Assembly: GCA_902806595.1 (NCBI GenBank)
Contig: CADCXC010000037.1
Coordinates: forward strand, 1,426,001-1,490,000
Length of the DNA stretch: 64,000 nt
Direction: 5' to 3'
From: Pyrenopolyporus hunteri
Taxonomy: Eukaryota; Ascomycota; Sordariomycetes; Xylariales; Hypoxylaceae
The notes beneath the pieces were generated by a model. That model did not search any database and was not told where the DNA came from. It saw only the letters and a program-made list of their open reading frames with translations. A program made the position numbers and the translations under genes. Within the stretch, counting starts at the first letter, position 1; every line of letters starts with the position of its first letter. Shown piece after piece: positions 32,651-42,590 of the stretch.

Positions 32651-34267
32651 CTACACCCCTGAGCCCTTGAAGCCCCTTATCCTGCCGTGCCGAACGGCAC
32701 CGATCGTCACACCCTCCTCGCCCGTCATCCATCCGGGCATCTTCTCGCCATCCACGATTCCAGCTTCGACTAGTTGCCGCACGCCGGCAAAGACGTGAGA
32801 GCCGTGAAATGAAAGCCTGATCTTCGGTGCCCAACTTCCACCGCTATCATCCACGTCCTCTTCGTCATCCTGTTGTGAGATGCTTAAGTCTAGCGTGCTC
32901 CGACGTCCCGTGGATTTGCGTCGCGACACCGCGTCATGTACGCTGGTATTTCGAGCACCGGACTCGTCGTCGTCGTCGTCGCTCGCCGAGAAGTTAGCGA
33001 TATCGGCGGGAAACGGATCCTCAATCAGGACATCCAGCCTTTCTATACCCTTCCCGTCGTCCATCTTCGCGCCGTTGCCGAAGCGCGCCTGCGCAGCTGA
33101 TTTCGCGCGCTTCGCCTGCTTCTCATCCTCCTCCTCCGCAGGGTCAGCTAATAACTTGCGCTTGCGGTTACCATCTTCAGCCTTGTCTTCGTCAGCAGAC
33201 GCATCCGACAGCGGCGGTGTGGGTAACAACGTCTGTAAGGGACTGTCCGTCTTAAGGTCCGAAGTCCCTACACTTGCGTAGATACCCCAGCCGCCACCTG
33301 CGGCATTCGTGCGGCCCGCTCCCTTGATGGTAAGCATGGCGGACAAGTTCTTCGTGGTAAGATTTGTACTCTTCATGGCGTACCGCTCGCGCGGCCGCGA
33401 CAGCGCCTTGGGAATACCTTCCACGATGAGCGCGCGCAGGCTCTTGGCTTCGCCTGCTGCGTTCGCCGACGAAGCAGCACCCGTGGGGGCAGCGGACTTT
33501 GATATGTAGATATGCGGCGAGGCGTCTGGGAATGCGATGTAGATAGTTCGGGAGGCATCGAAGCTTGTCGCTGCACTTTTATTACTCCCATTGCCGCCGG
33601 GACGGCCACGATGTCGTGTCGAGACTGCAAGGTCTGTGTTATACGGGGAATCGATGATGAAGATGCGCAGCAGGAGGAGCGGCATGTCCTTCGGCCGGTC
33701 GAAGTTATAATATGCCTTGACATCGGGCAGCACTTCGGCTTGTAGGTTTTGTAAGAAGGTAGATGGGTGGAAGCGTGGTACGGCGAGCGATTCCTTATCT
33801 GCTCTCTCTGGCCCCTCGGCATCGTCCTCGTGGTCTGGGGTCTTGAGTCGTTGAATCCTGTACGCAGTCCACTTCAGACTACCGGGGTGATCGTAGAGGT
33901 ACTGTAAATCCGCCATTGCTAACTGGTATAGACTGAGACCGTAACGCCAGTCACCTTCCAGGATACGGTCGACCACTTCGCGTCGGCCGCCTTTCCGCGC
34001 TTTCATCGACTCGTAAAGTTCTCGCAATTCTTCGAGCGACTGGGCTGGCGGGTAAAAGTCATCTTCATCTTCGTAATCGGGAGCATCCGGTCGGCGGAGA
34101 AGTGGTGGACACAGGTACTGGTTATTATCATCTAGCCAGTCCAGCACAAGCGAGAGAAGGGAGGGCCGCGAGAGGCGATTGAGAGTCTTGAGTACGGTGC
34201 TATTCGCAGGATCGACGCGCAGCGAAGGGGAGAGCCGCGCTACCGTCGGCAACGAGAGTCGTGCCAT
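32651..34267 (-). CDS. CHL4: Chl4/Mis15/CENP-N kinetochore protein
   Basis: Inner-kinetochore (CCAN/Ctf19 complex) subunit that binds the CENP-A nucleosome together with its Iml3/CENP-L partner. Single exon, 538 aa, ATG at 34267. The N-terminal family features are LNRLSRPSLLSLVLDWLDDN, the helix of SLEELRELYESMKARKGGRREVVDRILEGDW split across ~75-110, and LSLYQLAMADLQYLYDHP. The FYPP segment and LKWTAYRI also fit. The C-terminal part has beta-strand patches (IRLSFHGSHVFAGVRQLVEAG) after a disordered acidic/basic region (~345-460). Convergent with TatD (290 bp between stops). One ACGCGT lies about 160 bp upstream. Confidence 0.88.
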   Translation of the reverse strand: MARLSLPTVARLSPSLRVDPANSTVLKTLNRLSRPSLLSLVLDWLDDNNQYLCPPLLRRPDAPDYEDEDDFYPPAQSLEELRELYESMKARKGGRREVVDRILEGDWRYGLSLYQLAMADLQYLYDHPGSLKWTAYRIQRLKTPDHEDDAEGPERADKESLAVPRFHPSTFLQNLQAEVLPDVKAYYNFDRPKDMPLLLLRIFIIDSPYNTDLAVSTRHRGRPGGNGSNKSAATSFDASRTIYIAFPDASPHIYISKSAAPTGAASSANAAGEAKSLRALIVEGIPKALSRPRERYAMKSTNLTTKNLSAMLTIKGAGRTNAAGGGWGIYASVGTSDLKTDSPLQTLLPTPPLSDASADEDKAEDGNRKRKLLADPAEEEDEKQAKRAKSAAQARFGNGAKMDDGKGIERLDVLIEDPFPADIANFSASDDDDDESGARNTSVHDAVSRRKSTGRRSTLDLSISQQDDEEDVDDSGGSWAPKIRLSFHGSHVFAGVRQLVEAGIVDGEKMPGWMTGEEGVTIGAVRHGRIRGFKGSGV

Positions 34268-36849
34268 GCTGACGTTTGTTCTTACTCTCCTCCTTTCCTT
34301 GGTCGGATGATATACCTACGACTGATATCATGCGAAGCGCCGTCTAAAACTTTGAGGTGATGGGATAATTGAATGTGGACATGGCCCCGGATTGGTATTC
34401 GGATAATATTGAAGCGGGACGCGCGACGCGTTGGAAATTATCGATTATCGATAATCGCAATCGAGATGCGATAAATAAAATCTCTAGGCCAACGGTGCCG
34501 AACCATTAACTCGGAGGATATGTGCTAAGAAACAGCACTGAGGTACCTATTTTACAATAACAGAAACTGCGGCTCAATCACAATGGACGGCATTGTTGAC
34601 GAATCTTTAGATGTTGATGGCTGATTTTTGATATGTGAAGGCGGAGATAAGATACGCAACCAAGCGATTAGAGCCGTTGCCAAATGTCCGCCAGTTGGTC
34701 AAGTAATAGTACCCCCATTCTGACGTAATCGAGGTACCATAGTACATAGGTAGGTACCTAATATGTATCTTCTTTCCGATTCCGTCTTATATGTAGCTGC
34801 CGACGATGGCACCCCCAACTTTTGTCCACCTGTTCTATGTATAATCCAGAGATTCGACGTCCCAGCGATACATACAATTCGCGGGTCGGGAATTTGACAT
34901 TCTCAACGCATGCGACAGGCCGGCTAATAGAACTCTCCTTCCGCTTAAGGCAATCCGTATATCCTCACCCTGCCACACCTTTGTTCCCGCAGCTCTGGGC
35001 AGCACTCCGGCAGTACGGGAGTCTTAGTCAGGGCCAACAACAAAATACCGAGGGCCGAGATCAACTCTTTCAAGAGGAATGTACCTATGTAAATGCACTC
35101 GTGAATGGGCCAGTAGGTAGGTATATACATTACAGGCAAGGTATACATACGCTCTCATTACACGCCCCACGTCACCCGATAACGGATGGGTAGACACCTT
35201 GGCTAGAGTAGTGCGGGATGCTCGTCTCCCTTGGCCGCCTGGGTAATGTTGAAGCAGGCCAAGGCAAGCAACATATACATACACATACCTATGCGTATAA
35301 ATCTAGCAGTTATCCCAAGAGCCAGATCTGATTTTTATGAGATTCTATATATAAGAAATCACATACATCCAACCCCACCATCATCAATACATAGGTACAG
35401 AAGTAATTGGTGCGTTAGTGTTGGTATAAGAGGAACGGTAGATCTTTGGTTTGGTGCAACGAAGAACGGCGGAAATTCTGGTAGTTGACGTCAAGGACCG
35501 CCGGTGTGGAAACGCTGATCTACTATTTTCCATTGTTCGCATGTCGAGATCACGGTCAGATCATACCATCATAGAACTGTCGATCCGGACTCGCCACCCC
35601 GTCCGGGCAGGCCCAAGGAACCCGTTCGTATGAGGAGACGAGCAATAATTACTTGATAGTATCGTGAGAAGGAATAGGGCTTACATAGCACACCTGAACG
35701 AGGGGCTCAACGGCCTTGGCGATCTTGTGTTCCCATTACTCAGCTTCCCCTCCCATTGGTTCGGAGGGCGATTTCTAAGCAGAAGAGTAATACGTCTTGG
35801 TCAAAGAAAACCGAAGTGAAAAGGGGTCCTCCCTCCACGGTATATTATACGCCGTGGGCCATGCAGCAAATTGGAAAAAATGGGTTGAAACGTTGCCGGG
35901 AACAACAGCCAAGTTTTGCTATTTAATGAACATGCAGGAGACGGCTCGCGATAGTCAGGGTCCAGACATCTGCAACAGTGGGGGTTCCTTTATAAATACA
36001 CCGCGGCCGCGCGGGCGATGTGGGAAGCTCTAGAGGTTCCGCGAGGTCTGATTGGCCAGCTCGAATTCGTTTGACTAATAGGTCATCCACTCAAAGCCCG
36101 GATTGTATGCCACTTCTGGCATACTCGGGTTTAGCGTTGGTTGGATCATGAGAGGGGACGGGTCTGCAGGTGCAAGTAACGGTACAATGTACTAGAAAGC
36201 CAAACAAATGTCTCCGGTTTGGAATCAGATAAGAATTTGAGAACTCCTTCCCAGATCTTCATCGTTTCTTACTTATTGAAAGAGTTTGAAGAAATGCGAT
36301 GCCATATTCATCGTCTTACTATTAGAAGCCTATGAATTCGTGTAAGCGGAGTCGATGGTATAACTGACTAAGACGTACCCGAGGGAAAGAGGGGCAAAAG
36401 AGGAGTCTTTTTTTTTTCTCGCTCTTTAACGTCAACTAAGCGTCAGCTGTTACCTTGGACGAAAATACCTAAGGGCCCCATCGGCCAATATCGGTGCTGC
36501 TCTGGCGGCGCATGCGAGCAAACTTCGCTTTTGTCCGGCTGTCCTTTGACCCACCACAACTTTTGAATTTGAATTTACTTCCCTCCAAACCACCAACTTT
36601 ACAACTTTGAACTCTTAAATCTTAAGAAAATCTTAAGTAAATACTCACCAACCCGCCCATATCCTCTTCTGGCCCAATTCTCTCCACTTGCTACTCGCTC
36701 GGCGGTCCTATCGAACTCGTCGGCCACATCACGAGGCGTTTCGATATTGTTCGCAAAATAGGTGCTAAGTCGCCTCGAACTTACCGAACCTCCAACATCC
36801 TCACGGTTTACCCGAAGAGACTCGCAAGAAAAAGAGGACAAAAAAAAAG
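34268..36849. other. Divergent 2.6-kb spacer between CHL4 and the CYS-3-like gene
   Basis: Holds both promoters. It includes TTATCGATAA-type palindromes near 34438-34455, TAGGTACCTA-type copies near 34735-34762, and a pyrimidine-rich leader from about 36400. Open stretches here begin with TTG or GTG and have no recognisable domains. Confidence 0.5.
34426..34431 (-). promoter_or_regulatory. Single MCB-like ACGCGT upstream of CHL4
   Basis: Exact ACGCGT in a GC-rich context (GACGCGCGACGCGTTGG), about 160 bp from the CHL4 ATG. The sequence is certain; its role is inferred from the cell-cycle function of the gene. Confidence 0.35.
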
Positions 36850-38566
36850 ATGCCGCCGAGTTATTCGAGCCGGCGCGGCCAGGCCGTGAACGTGTCGCAA
36901 TTATTACAGGACCTGAACAGAGTCCCGGAACCTACCGCAGTACCGGAGGAGAACCTACGAAACCTCGACGACGAGCTTGCCATGTTCACCAATACCAACT
37001 TCATTGATTGGGATGCAAACGAAAGTCAGCAACACCAACAGCCAGCGGCCTCGAGCGTCAGTTTAGATACACAGACGACGACATCACCCACAGACGAAGG
37101 GGCGATGGGAGGAGAGTTGGCAGGGTTTGATTTTAACCTTTCAGGTTAGTAGAGGCCTTCTTTCTATTCATGCGTCTTCTCGATTCGTTTCCATATCCAT
37201 ATCCATTTCCGTTTCCGTTACTCTTCTCGCTTCTTTTCTTCTCTCCCCTCGTCTTTTCCCCCTTGCCTCCGGTCCCAATTCCCAATGCCTGAAAAAAAGA
37301 AAGTTTTTTTTTCCCTTTTTCAATTGATCCGTGAGTGAACGGCCCTTCGCCGTCTATTCCCCGCATCGACGATTACGCCGTGGTGTCGCACAATGGCGTG
37401 TGCATTCTTTTTGAGGGTCCGCGTTCCTCAAAACTACGACTCTAGCAGCCTCGTTCAACCGTTCGTGCCTGGCTGGCAACCGTCCTGCGCTCTGGCTCCA
37501 ATGGCCTTCTGTGCGCGTTTCGTTTGGTTGGTTCCGCGCCTTGTTACAGCAACACCCAAATCGGTGGGAAGAAACGGGCTAGGGGCTGCATCCACCAAGC
37601 GGAGGCCCTCGTCTTATCACAGGCTGGCTTCTGCTTTATGCCTGGCCCCACTATGAATTTTCTGATGCCGGAGCTGTGATTGGCGCGGACTGGTCCATGT
37701 CGCATTGTGGATTGCAGCGATCGCTGGTTTAGGTGTGTCCTGCGCCAGTGCCCTGCTGTGGTCGCGAAAGACTACCCTGCTATTGCGCAATCGAGCTATG
37801 GTGCAATATCCCGTGATCTTTAGGTGATCTGGAGTAGGTTATTGAGATCAATAGCCAACCCAAATCCGCCGAGCCCGTTGTCGAGAGTTCACAACATGGC
37901 TCGAACTTATATCCTCTCCCGGCACTAAGTCGTCATCGATGATGTTTAGCACCTCAGAAGATTTTGTTTGCTCGTCTGTTTTGCATTTGTCAATTGGGCC
38001 ACAGTTTTTAACGTCACGTCATGTCTTCAGGCGACTTCAACGGCTTTGACTTTCACCCCTATTCTACGCCAAACGTGTCGGCCTTCTCAGACAACTTGGG
38101 GAATCTGCAACCCATCCAGCCGTCGCCCACGTTTCCTCCCAGTGGCTCACCACAGAGCGCCTACGGCCCCTCGGTGCCGCAGACTGGAGATAAGCGAAAG
38201 TCCGCTGATCCTGCCGCTCCGCCGCGCCGCCAACTGTCGTTTGAAGAGCAGTCTCGGTTAGCAGCGGAAGAGGACAAGCGGAGGCGGAACACGGCCGCCA
38301 GCGCACGGTTCCGTATCAAGAAGAAAGCTCGCGAGCAAGCACTCGAGAAACGCGAGAAGGAGCTCAGCGAGAAGGTCGGTACCTTGGAGGGCCGGATTCA
38401 GACGCTAGAGACGGAGAACAAGTGGTTAAGAGAACTTGTCATGGAAAAGACCGGCGGAAATGAAACGCTCATCTCCACGTTATTAGAAAAGCATAACGAG
38501 AAGAAAGCACCGGCGGCTAAGGAGCCGGAGAGCAGTACCAAGACGGAAGCCGAAAAGGCCTCATAG
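36850..38566 (+). CDS. cys-3: CYS-3/MetR-like bZIP transcription factor (sulfur regulation)
   Basis: Nuclear bZIP activator; its closest recognisable family is Neurospora CYS-3 / Aspergillus MetR, which turn on sulfur-assimilation genes. Exons are 36850-37144 and 38031-38566, joined in phase across an 886-bp intron (37145-38030; GTTAGT...CTTCAG); 276 aa. The N-terminus has SSRRGQAVNVSQLLQDLN and then LAMFTNTNFIDWD, a CYS-3-like acidic segment. The basic region RRNTAASARFRIKKKAREQA is at about 187-206, followed by a leucine zipper (VGTLEGRIQTLETENKWLRELV) and a Lys/Glu-rich tail. The intron is far longer than others here and ends with an in-frame ATG (38021) that could open a 181-aa form. It could be a paralogue rather than the direct orthologue. 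Confidence 0.88.
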
Positions 38567-39379
38567 TAAATACCATGCATGACGAGATACCATAACTTGG
38601 AACATTGATGACGGCGTTACGGAGGAAACATCATAACGGTTTTGTTGCGCCGTTGGAGCGGCGATGGGCTATAGGAGTATATCCTGTCTGATTTCAACGC
38701 CATTCTTTTTTTGGCGAGGCTTACGAGCCTAATATATGATGCACGGGCAAATCTCCCGACTACAATTTCACAGCATATCTAATCCAAGCGCTCCCAGGCT
38801 AATTGCTATTATTGTAATATCCCCTCTCATAAACCATCCATATATAGGTATATATATGTTGGCTCTAGTCTAGATACGACGTTACGCATAGATCTGGGGT
38901 TTGAGTAAAGGCGCATGAGGCTCCCTCAGCTTCATTGGCGCTTTCACCGGCATTTACCATGAACCCCATGGGTTTATCGTTTAACCCTGCCGGCAGATCC
39001 GCTATCATGACCCCGTCACACCAAGTTGCTTACAAATAGACACGAGAGTACCCGATTACTCGATGCTATTAGTCGTCATATATTTCTACAATCCCTTTCG
39101 CTAGGTAGACTGACAAGGTACATCGAGGTAAAAATAGGCTTTTTTCTGTCCACAACTGTCGAATAATTCGAATGAAAGATTCATGACGTTCATAAGACAT
39201 ATTTTCCCCAGTTATATATTAGCCGCGGCATTACACGACGAGTTTCGTGCGCCGCTGTTTATGTATGATATTGTACACGTCCAGCCATACGGTCGTAAAC
39301 GAGGTTCCTCTCAACCTTGAGATACCCATCTCATAACCAACCCTTCATTCTTCATATATCTCAACGTAAGAAAAGCATA
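38567..39379. other. Convergent spacer
   Basis: 3' ends of the bZIP gene and of the minus-strand unknown gene. AT-rich, with a TATATAGGTATATATATG stretch near 38840. Nothing else seen. Confidence 0.5.
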
Positions 39380-40070
39380 TCACTTCCCTTCCTCAGGCTT
39401 CGTCTCGGAGGGCTGTTGTCCCCCTTTTGCCCTCAGTGCGTCGAGACGCAGTTGATTCCGCTTACCCAAGATCCGGAGCGTGTTCTGCCGCTCGATCTCC
39501 GCCATCTCGGCCCAGTTGGCGATACGACTCATGGTTCCGTCCTGATTCACGACCAGCGGTCCCACTAATACACAGCGATCCCGGAGTTAGCGACACGTAT
39601 TCTACCTAATATGCCTAATATAACATAACCCTACGGGTTTCGGAAATGGGTATTATGCAATGCAATGGGTAAGGTAATTGGGTACGGGATACGAAGTCCG
39701 CGGAGGTGAAGAAGAAGCGAGAGTAGATAGATAAGGGGTTGGGCTAGCACGTACAGTGGTCTAGCGCGACGCCTTCACCGCCTACGGGGAGTTGCGTGGC
39801 GTCGCCGTCGTGAGTCGGCGCCGGAAGCGGCGGGGGTGTCTTGGTAGACGAGTCTTCCTCCCCATGTTGTTGCGGCTCCTTGTTTTCTTGGTGAGTTGGC
39901 GCGGCCGCGGCCGTAGTCTCCTCCTCCACGGTGACGCTAGCTCTTGGGTTTGGCGCTGACGACATGGCTCTGGATGATAGCAGGTAAGGCCGGTAGTAGA
40001 GTTGGTTGTTGCAATTGCTTAGAACTTTGAGGGATCGGATGTGTTTCTGAATCTGAAGAATTCTCACCAT
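39380..40070 (-). CDS. Small conserved fungal protein, unknown function
   Basis: Exons (minus) 40070-39755 and 39564-39380, intron 190 bp (GTACGT...TATTAG), joined in phase; 166 aa. The splice creates DHLGPLVVNQDGT, followed by MSRIANWAEMAEIERQNTLR and ILGKRNQLRLDALR. That C-terminal block resembles small fungal proteins I have seen without an assigned function. The middle is Glu/Thr/Pro-rich and disordered. From the first ATG the N-terminus (MVRILQIQKHIRSLKVLSN) is basic and could be a mitochondrial presequence. A second ATG at 39965 (MSSAPNPRAS) gives 131 aa. Which start is used is not decided by the sequence. Confidence 0.65.
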
Positions 40071-40769
40071 TGGGTTGATTTTGAGAAGTGATAATGCCTC
40101 AATCAATTTTTATCTTCGAGTCTATGTACTCCTCATAAAGACGTGGAACACTGGGAATCTTCAATACTTACCTCAGTGATCTCTTCATTCGAAAGCTGCG
40201 AGTTAGTGCATATGGAAACTGCTAGACAGCTCTTCTCCAATCCGCTAAGTTTGGGTGGTACTTAGTGAGGTACTTGTCTAACTATCTGGGGGTACCTATG
40301 TACATACCTGGGTATCCACTGCGACAACACGGACCACATGCTAGAAGAACATGTACATGTACCTGACCCGCGCCCGCGTAATTGGTGATATACATGCGAT
40401 AGTGATGTTGCAACTTCTTCAAATAGAATGGCAACATCTGGAAGCTACACGTTGGCTGCCCGCATAAGTACCTGTTATTACGAGGCTTCCCGTCTATTAA
40501 GATGTGTGATTTTAAACAACTCCAAATTTCTTACACAAACAACTTACACCCAGTCAATTTCGAACCTTCGAAGCTGATAGATATCTCTCGTCGATACATC
40601 ATCGGGTCCATCATTCGTCTAATACCTCACCAACAATCTTCCTATAACTAGGCCTCATGTATTCTTAGATACTTTCCACTCCTTTCTGTTTGGTTCAGAA
40701 AAAAAACCTCACCTCTTCAATGCCTTCATAATACGTACGTACATACGTCCATACCTACTAGGTAGCATA
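40071..40769. other. Divergent spacer
   Basis: Promoter region for the minus-strand small protein and for the plus-strand small ORF/oxidoreductase pair. It has GTACCTA/TACATGTA-type copies near 40300-40370. No gene seen. Confidence 0.45.
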
Positions 40770-40913
40770 ATGGGTGTCGTCCAGTCTTCGGCCTTGCGGG
40801 CCCGAAGTGGTGGAAGAGCTGCTCGCGAGATGAATGAACACGTCAACGCTTTCATTAATCGCGCCAGTAACCCACCAGGAGTACCGGTCACGGATCCGAC
40901 GGAGTCATACTAG
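40770..40913 (+). CDS. Small ORF (47 aa) just upstream of the oxidoreductase; uORF or microprotein
   Basis: ATG at 40770 to TAG at 40913. The product starts MGVVQSSALRARSGG, which fits the N-myristoylation pattern MGxxx(S/T), and has the helix-like AAREMNEHVNAFINRAS followed by a polar end. It ends 45 bp before the oxidoreductase ATG, so it probably lies on that gene's leader as a uORF, or is a separate microprotein. No family recognised. Confidence 0.35.
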   Translation: MGVVQSSALRARSGGRAAREMNEHVNAFINRASNPPGVPVTDPTESY

Positions 40914-40958
40914 CTACAAGACCCGCCCTTCCCAAACCTCGTCAACGTTTTTCAAACA

Positions 40959-42590
40959 ATGCCGTCACGCCAAGCCGACATCGTCATTATCGGCTCTGGC
41001 ATCGCCGCTGCCGCCGTTGCCTTTTCGATACTGGAGGAGGGTCGTCGCGTAGGGCCTTTACGTCGCGTTGTTGTGCTCGAGTCTCGGACTCTGTGCTCCG
41101 GTGCTACAGGACGTGGCGGCGGCCTCTTGAAGAGCCCACCCCACGAGAAATTCGACAGGCTACGGAGGGCAATTGGCAGCGCATGCGCCGCTCGAATTGT
41201 AGAGTTCCAGCTGGCTCATATTCCGCTGCTAACAGAACTATGCCAGCACATGGGCTGGGACGAGGCTGAGTGTCGTGAACTCCACACCGTAGATTTTTTC
41301 CTCACGGTTGAAGATCGTGACGACGCCTTTCAGAAAGTCAGGAAGCTTAAATCGTGGATCCCAGAACTCGATATAAAAACATGGGGCGAGGTATCGGCAA
41401 AAGTAGTAAGTTCGCGGGTCTTATTCTCCAAAGACCAAGTCTCAATCCAAGTACTGATTCCGGGTAATTGCGTAGTTGTTTAGCGGCAGCAGAGACGTGA
41501 GAGGAGCTGTATCCTACCCCGTTGGAGCAATGTCGCCCTTGGGGTTCGTAACCTGCGTATGGAATCATCTCCTGAAGAGGCATAGACGTTTCCTCTTCAT
41601 CGAGACCTCCACCACGGTTTCATCCATCAAGACACTAGACGCAGGCGTCCCGGCATACGAAATCACTACCAACCGCGGCTCTATCGTCTGTAATCAAATT
41701 GTGCACACGACGAACGCCTTCGCCCCTGAACTTGTGCCGGGCCTGCGCGGCAAAATGACTGGCCGTCTCGGAACTATGTTCGCGCAGAGACCAACGTACG
41801 TACTGATTAATATTCTATTTGCCCCTTTTTATTAATCAAGCCAAGTTGTACAACCATCACTCCTGACACGGAGCTTCTAAGACACGTGGGTTCCTAAGAA
41901 GTAAATACTGACCTTCTTGGTTGTAGGCATCGATTCCCCGACCTAGGCGACGAGTTATCGTGGTCGGTTTCACATGGGAAAACATATGACCATGCCATGC
42001 AACGGCCGGGTGAGAGCGGACATCCTGGGGTTATCATTGTCAGCGGGGGTCTCTCTCGCTCTGAGGATCAAGGCGCTAGGACGGTGGGCGTATGGGATGA
42101 TAGCGAAGTAGATTTCCTAGCCTTGGCCCATCTCCGTGGGATCTTCCCGATGATCTTCAAGTCCTCTTAGGAACAGGAGCTACAGGGTGGGAGAACCGAA
42201 GCGTCATGGTCTTGTGTCACGAGCATCACAGGGGATCAACTTCCATTTGTTGGCAGGCTGGATCCTTTGGTGACCGGCCGCAATCCCGATGCGCTGACCG
42301 ACAGGGCCGCAAAAGCTACCGACCGCCAGCCAGGCGAGTGGATTTCGGCCGGCTTTGGCGAAGATGGCCTGACGTTGGCGTGGCTCTCGGGCATCGCACT
42401 GGGTATCATGATCGCGGGTACCGAAGAGGACGACGCGCCAATAGAACCAGGAAGGCCTGGGGGACGTCTTGAAGACTGGTTTCCATCCGAGCTAGAGCCA
42501 ACACTGAAGAGACTTCGAAACATCGACATGAGCAACCTCGCCCACGATTTATTCTCAGCGTCCGGCAGTGGCCCCAATGAAGGCTCCTGA
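40959..42590 (+). pseudogene. FAD-dependent oxidoreductase (DAO family) interrupted by an in-frame TAG
   Basis: D-amino-acid-oxidase-fold FAD oxidoreductase of the fungal type. Exons 40959-41405, 41476-41795 and 41927-42590 join in phase (introns 70 and 131 bp). The N-terminal dinucleotide motif is IVIIGSGIAAAAVAFSIL, with Ala at the third Gly position. CSGATGRGGGLLKSPPH, GAVSYPVGAMSP and a C-terminal SWSCVTSITGDQLPFVGRLD plus ISAGFGEDGLTLAWLSG follow in order. Codon 337 (42168-42170) is TAG, in frame and between conserved blocks (LRGIFPMIF before, GGRTEASW after), so a full product would be 476 codons but translation stops after 336. A Trp (TGG) would fit there. Alternatively 42108-42170 could be a 63-bp phase-0 intron (GTAGAT...CTTAG), but it would remove the conserved LRGIFPMIF segment and lacks a clear branch site. 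Confidence 0.75.

Noticed and set aside
34822..35193. 123-codon plus-strand frame in the CHL4/bZIP spacer
   Set aside because: It starts with TTG, is dominated by spacer-type motifs and has no recognisable domain.
37393..37656. 87-codon ATG frame inside the long bZIP-gene intron
   Set aside because: It lies wholly within the intron, is not joined to either exon, and shows no conserved motif.
40735..40760. 5S-rRNA-like start (ACATACGTCCATACC)
   Set aside because: The match stops after about 15 bases; no internal control region follows.
42108..42170. 63-bp candidate intron removing the TAG in the oxidoreductase
   Set aside because: Not adopted as the model because it deletes the conserved LRGIFPMIF block and lacks a good branch site, though it remains a testable alternative.
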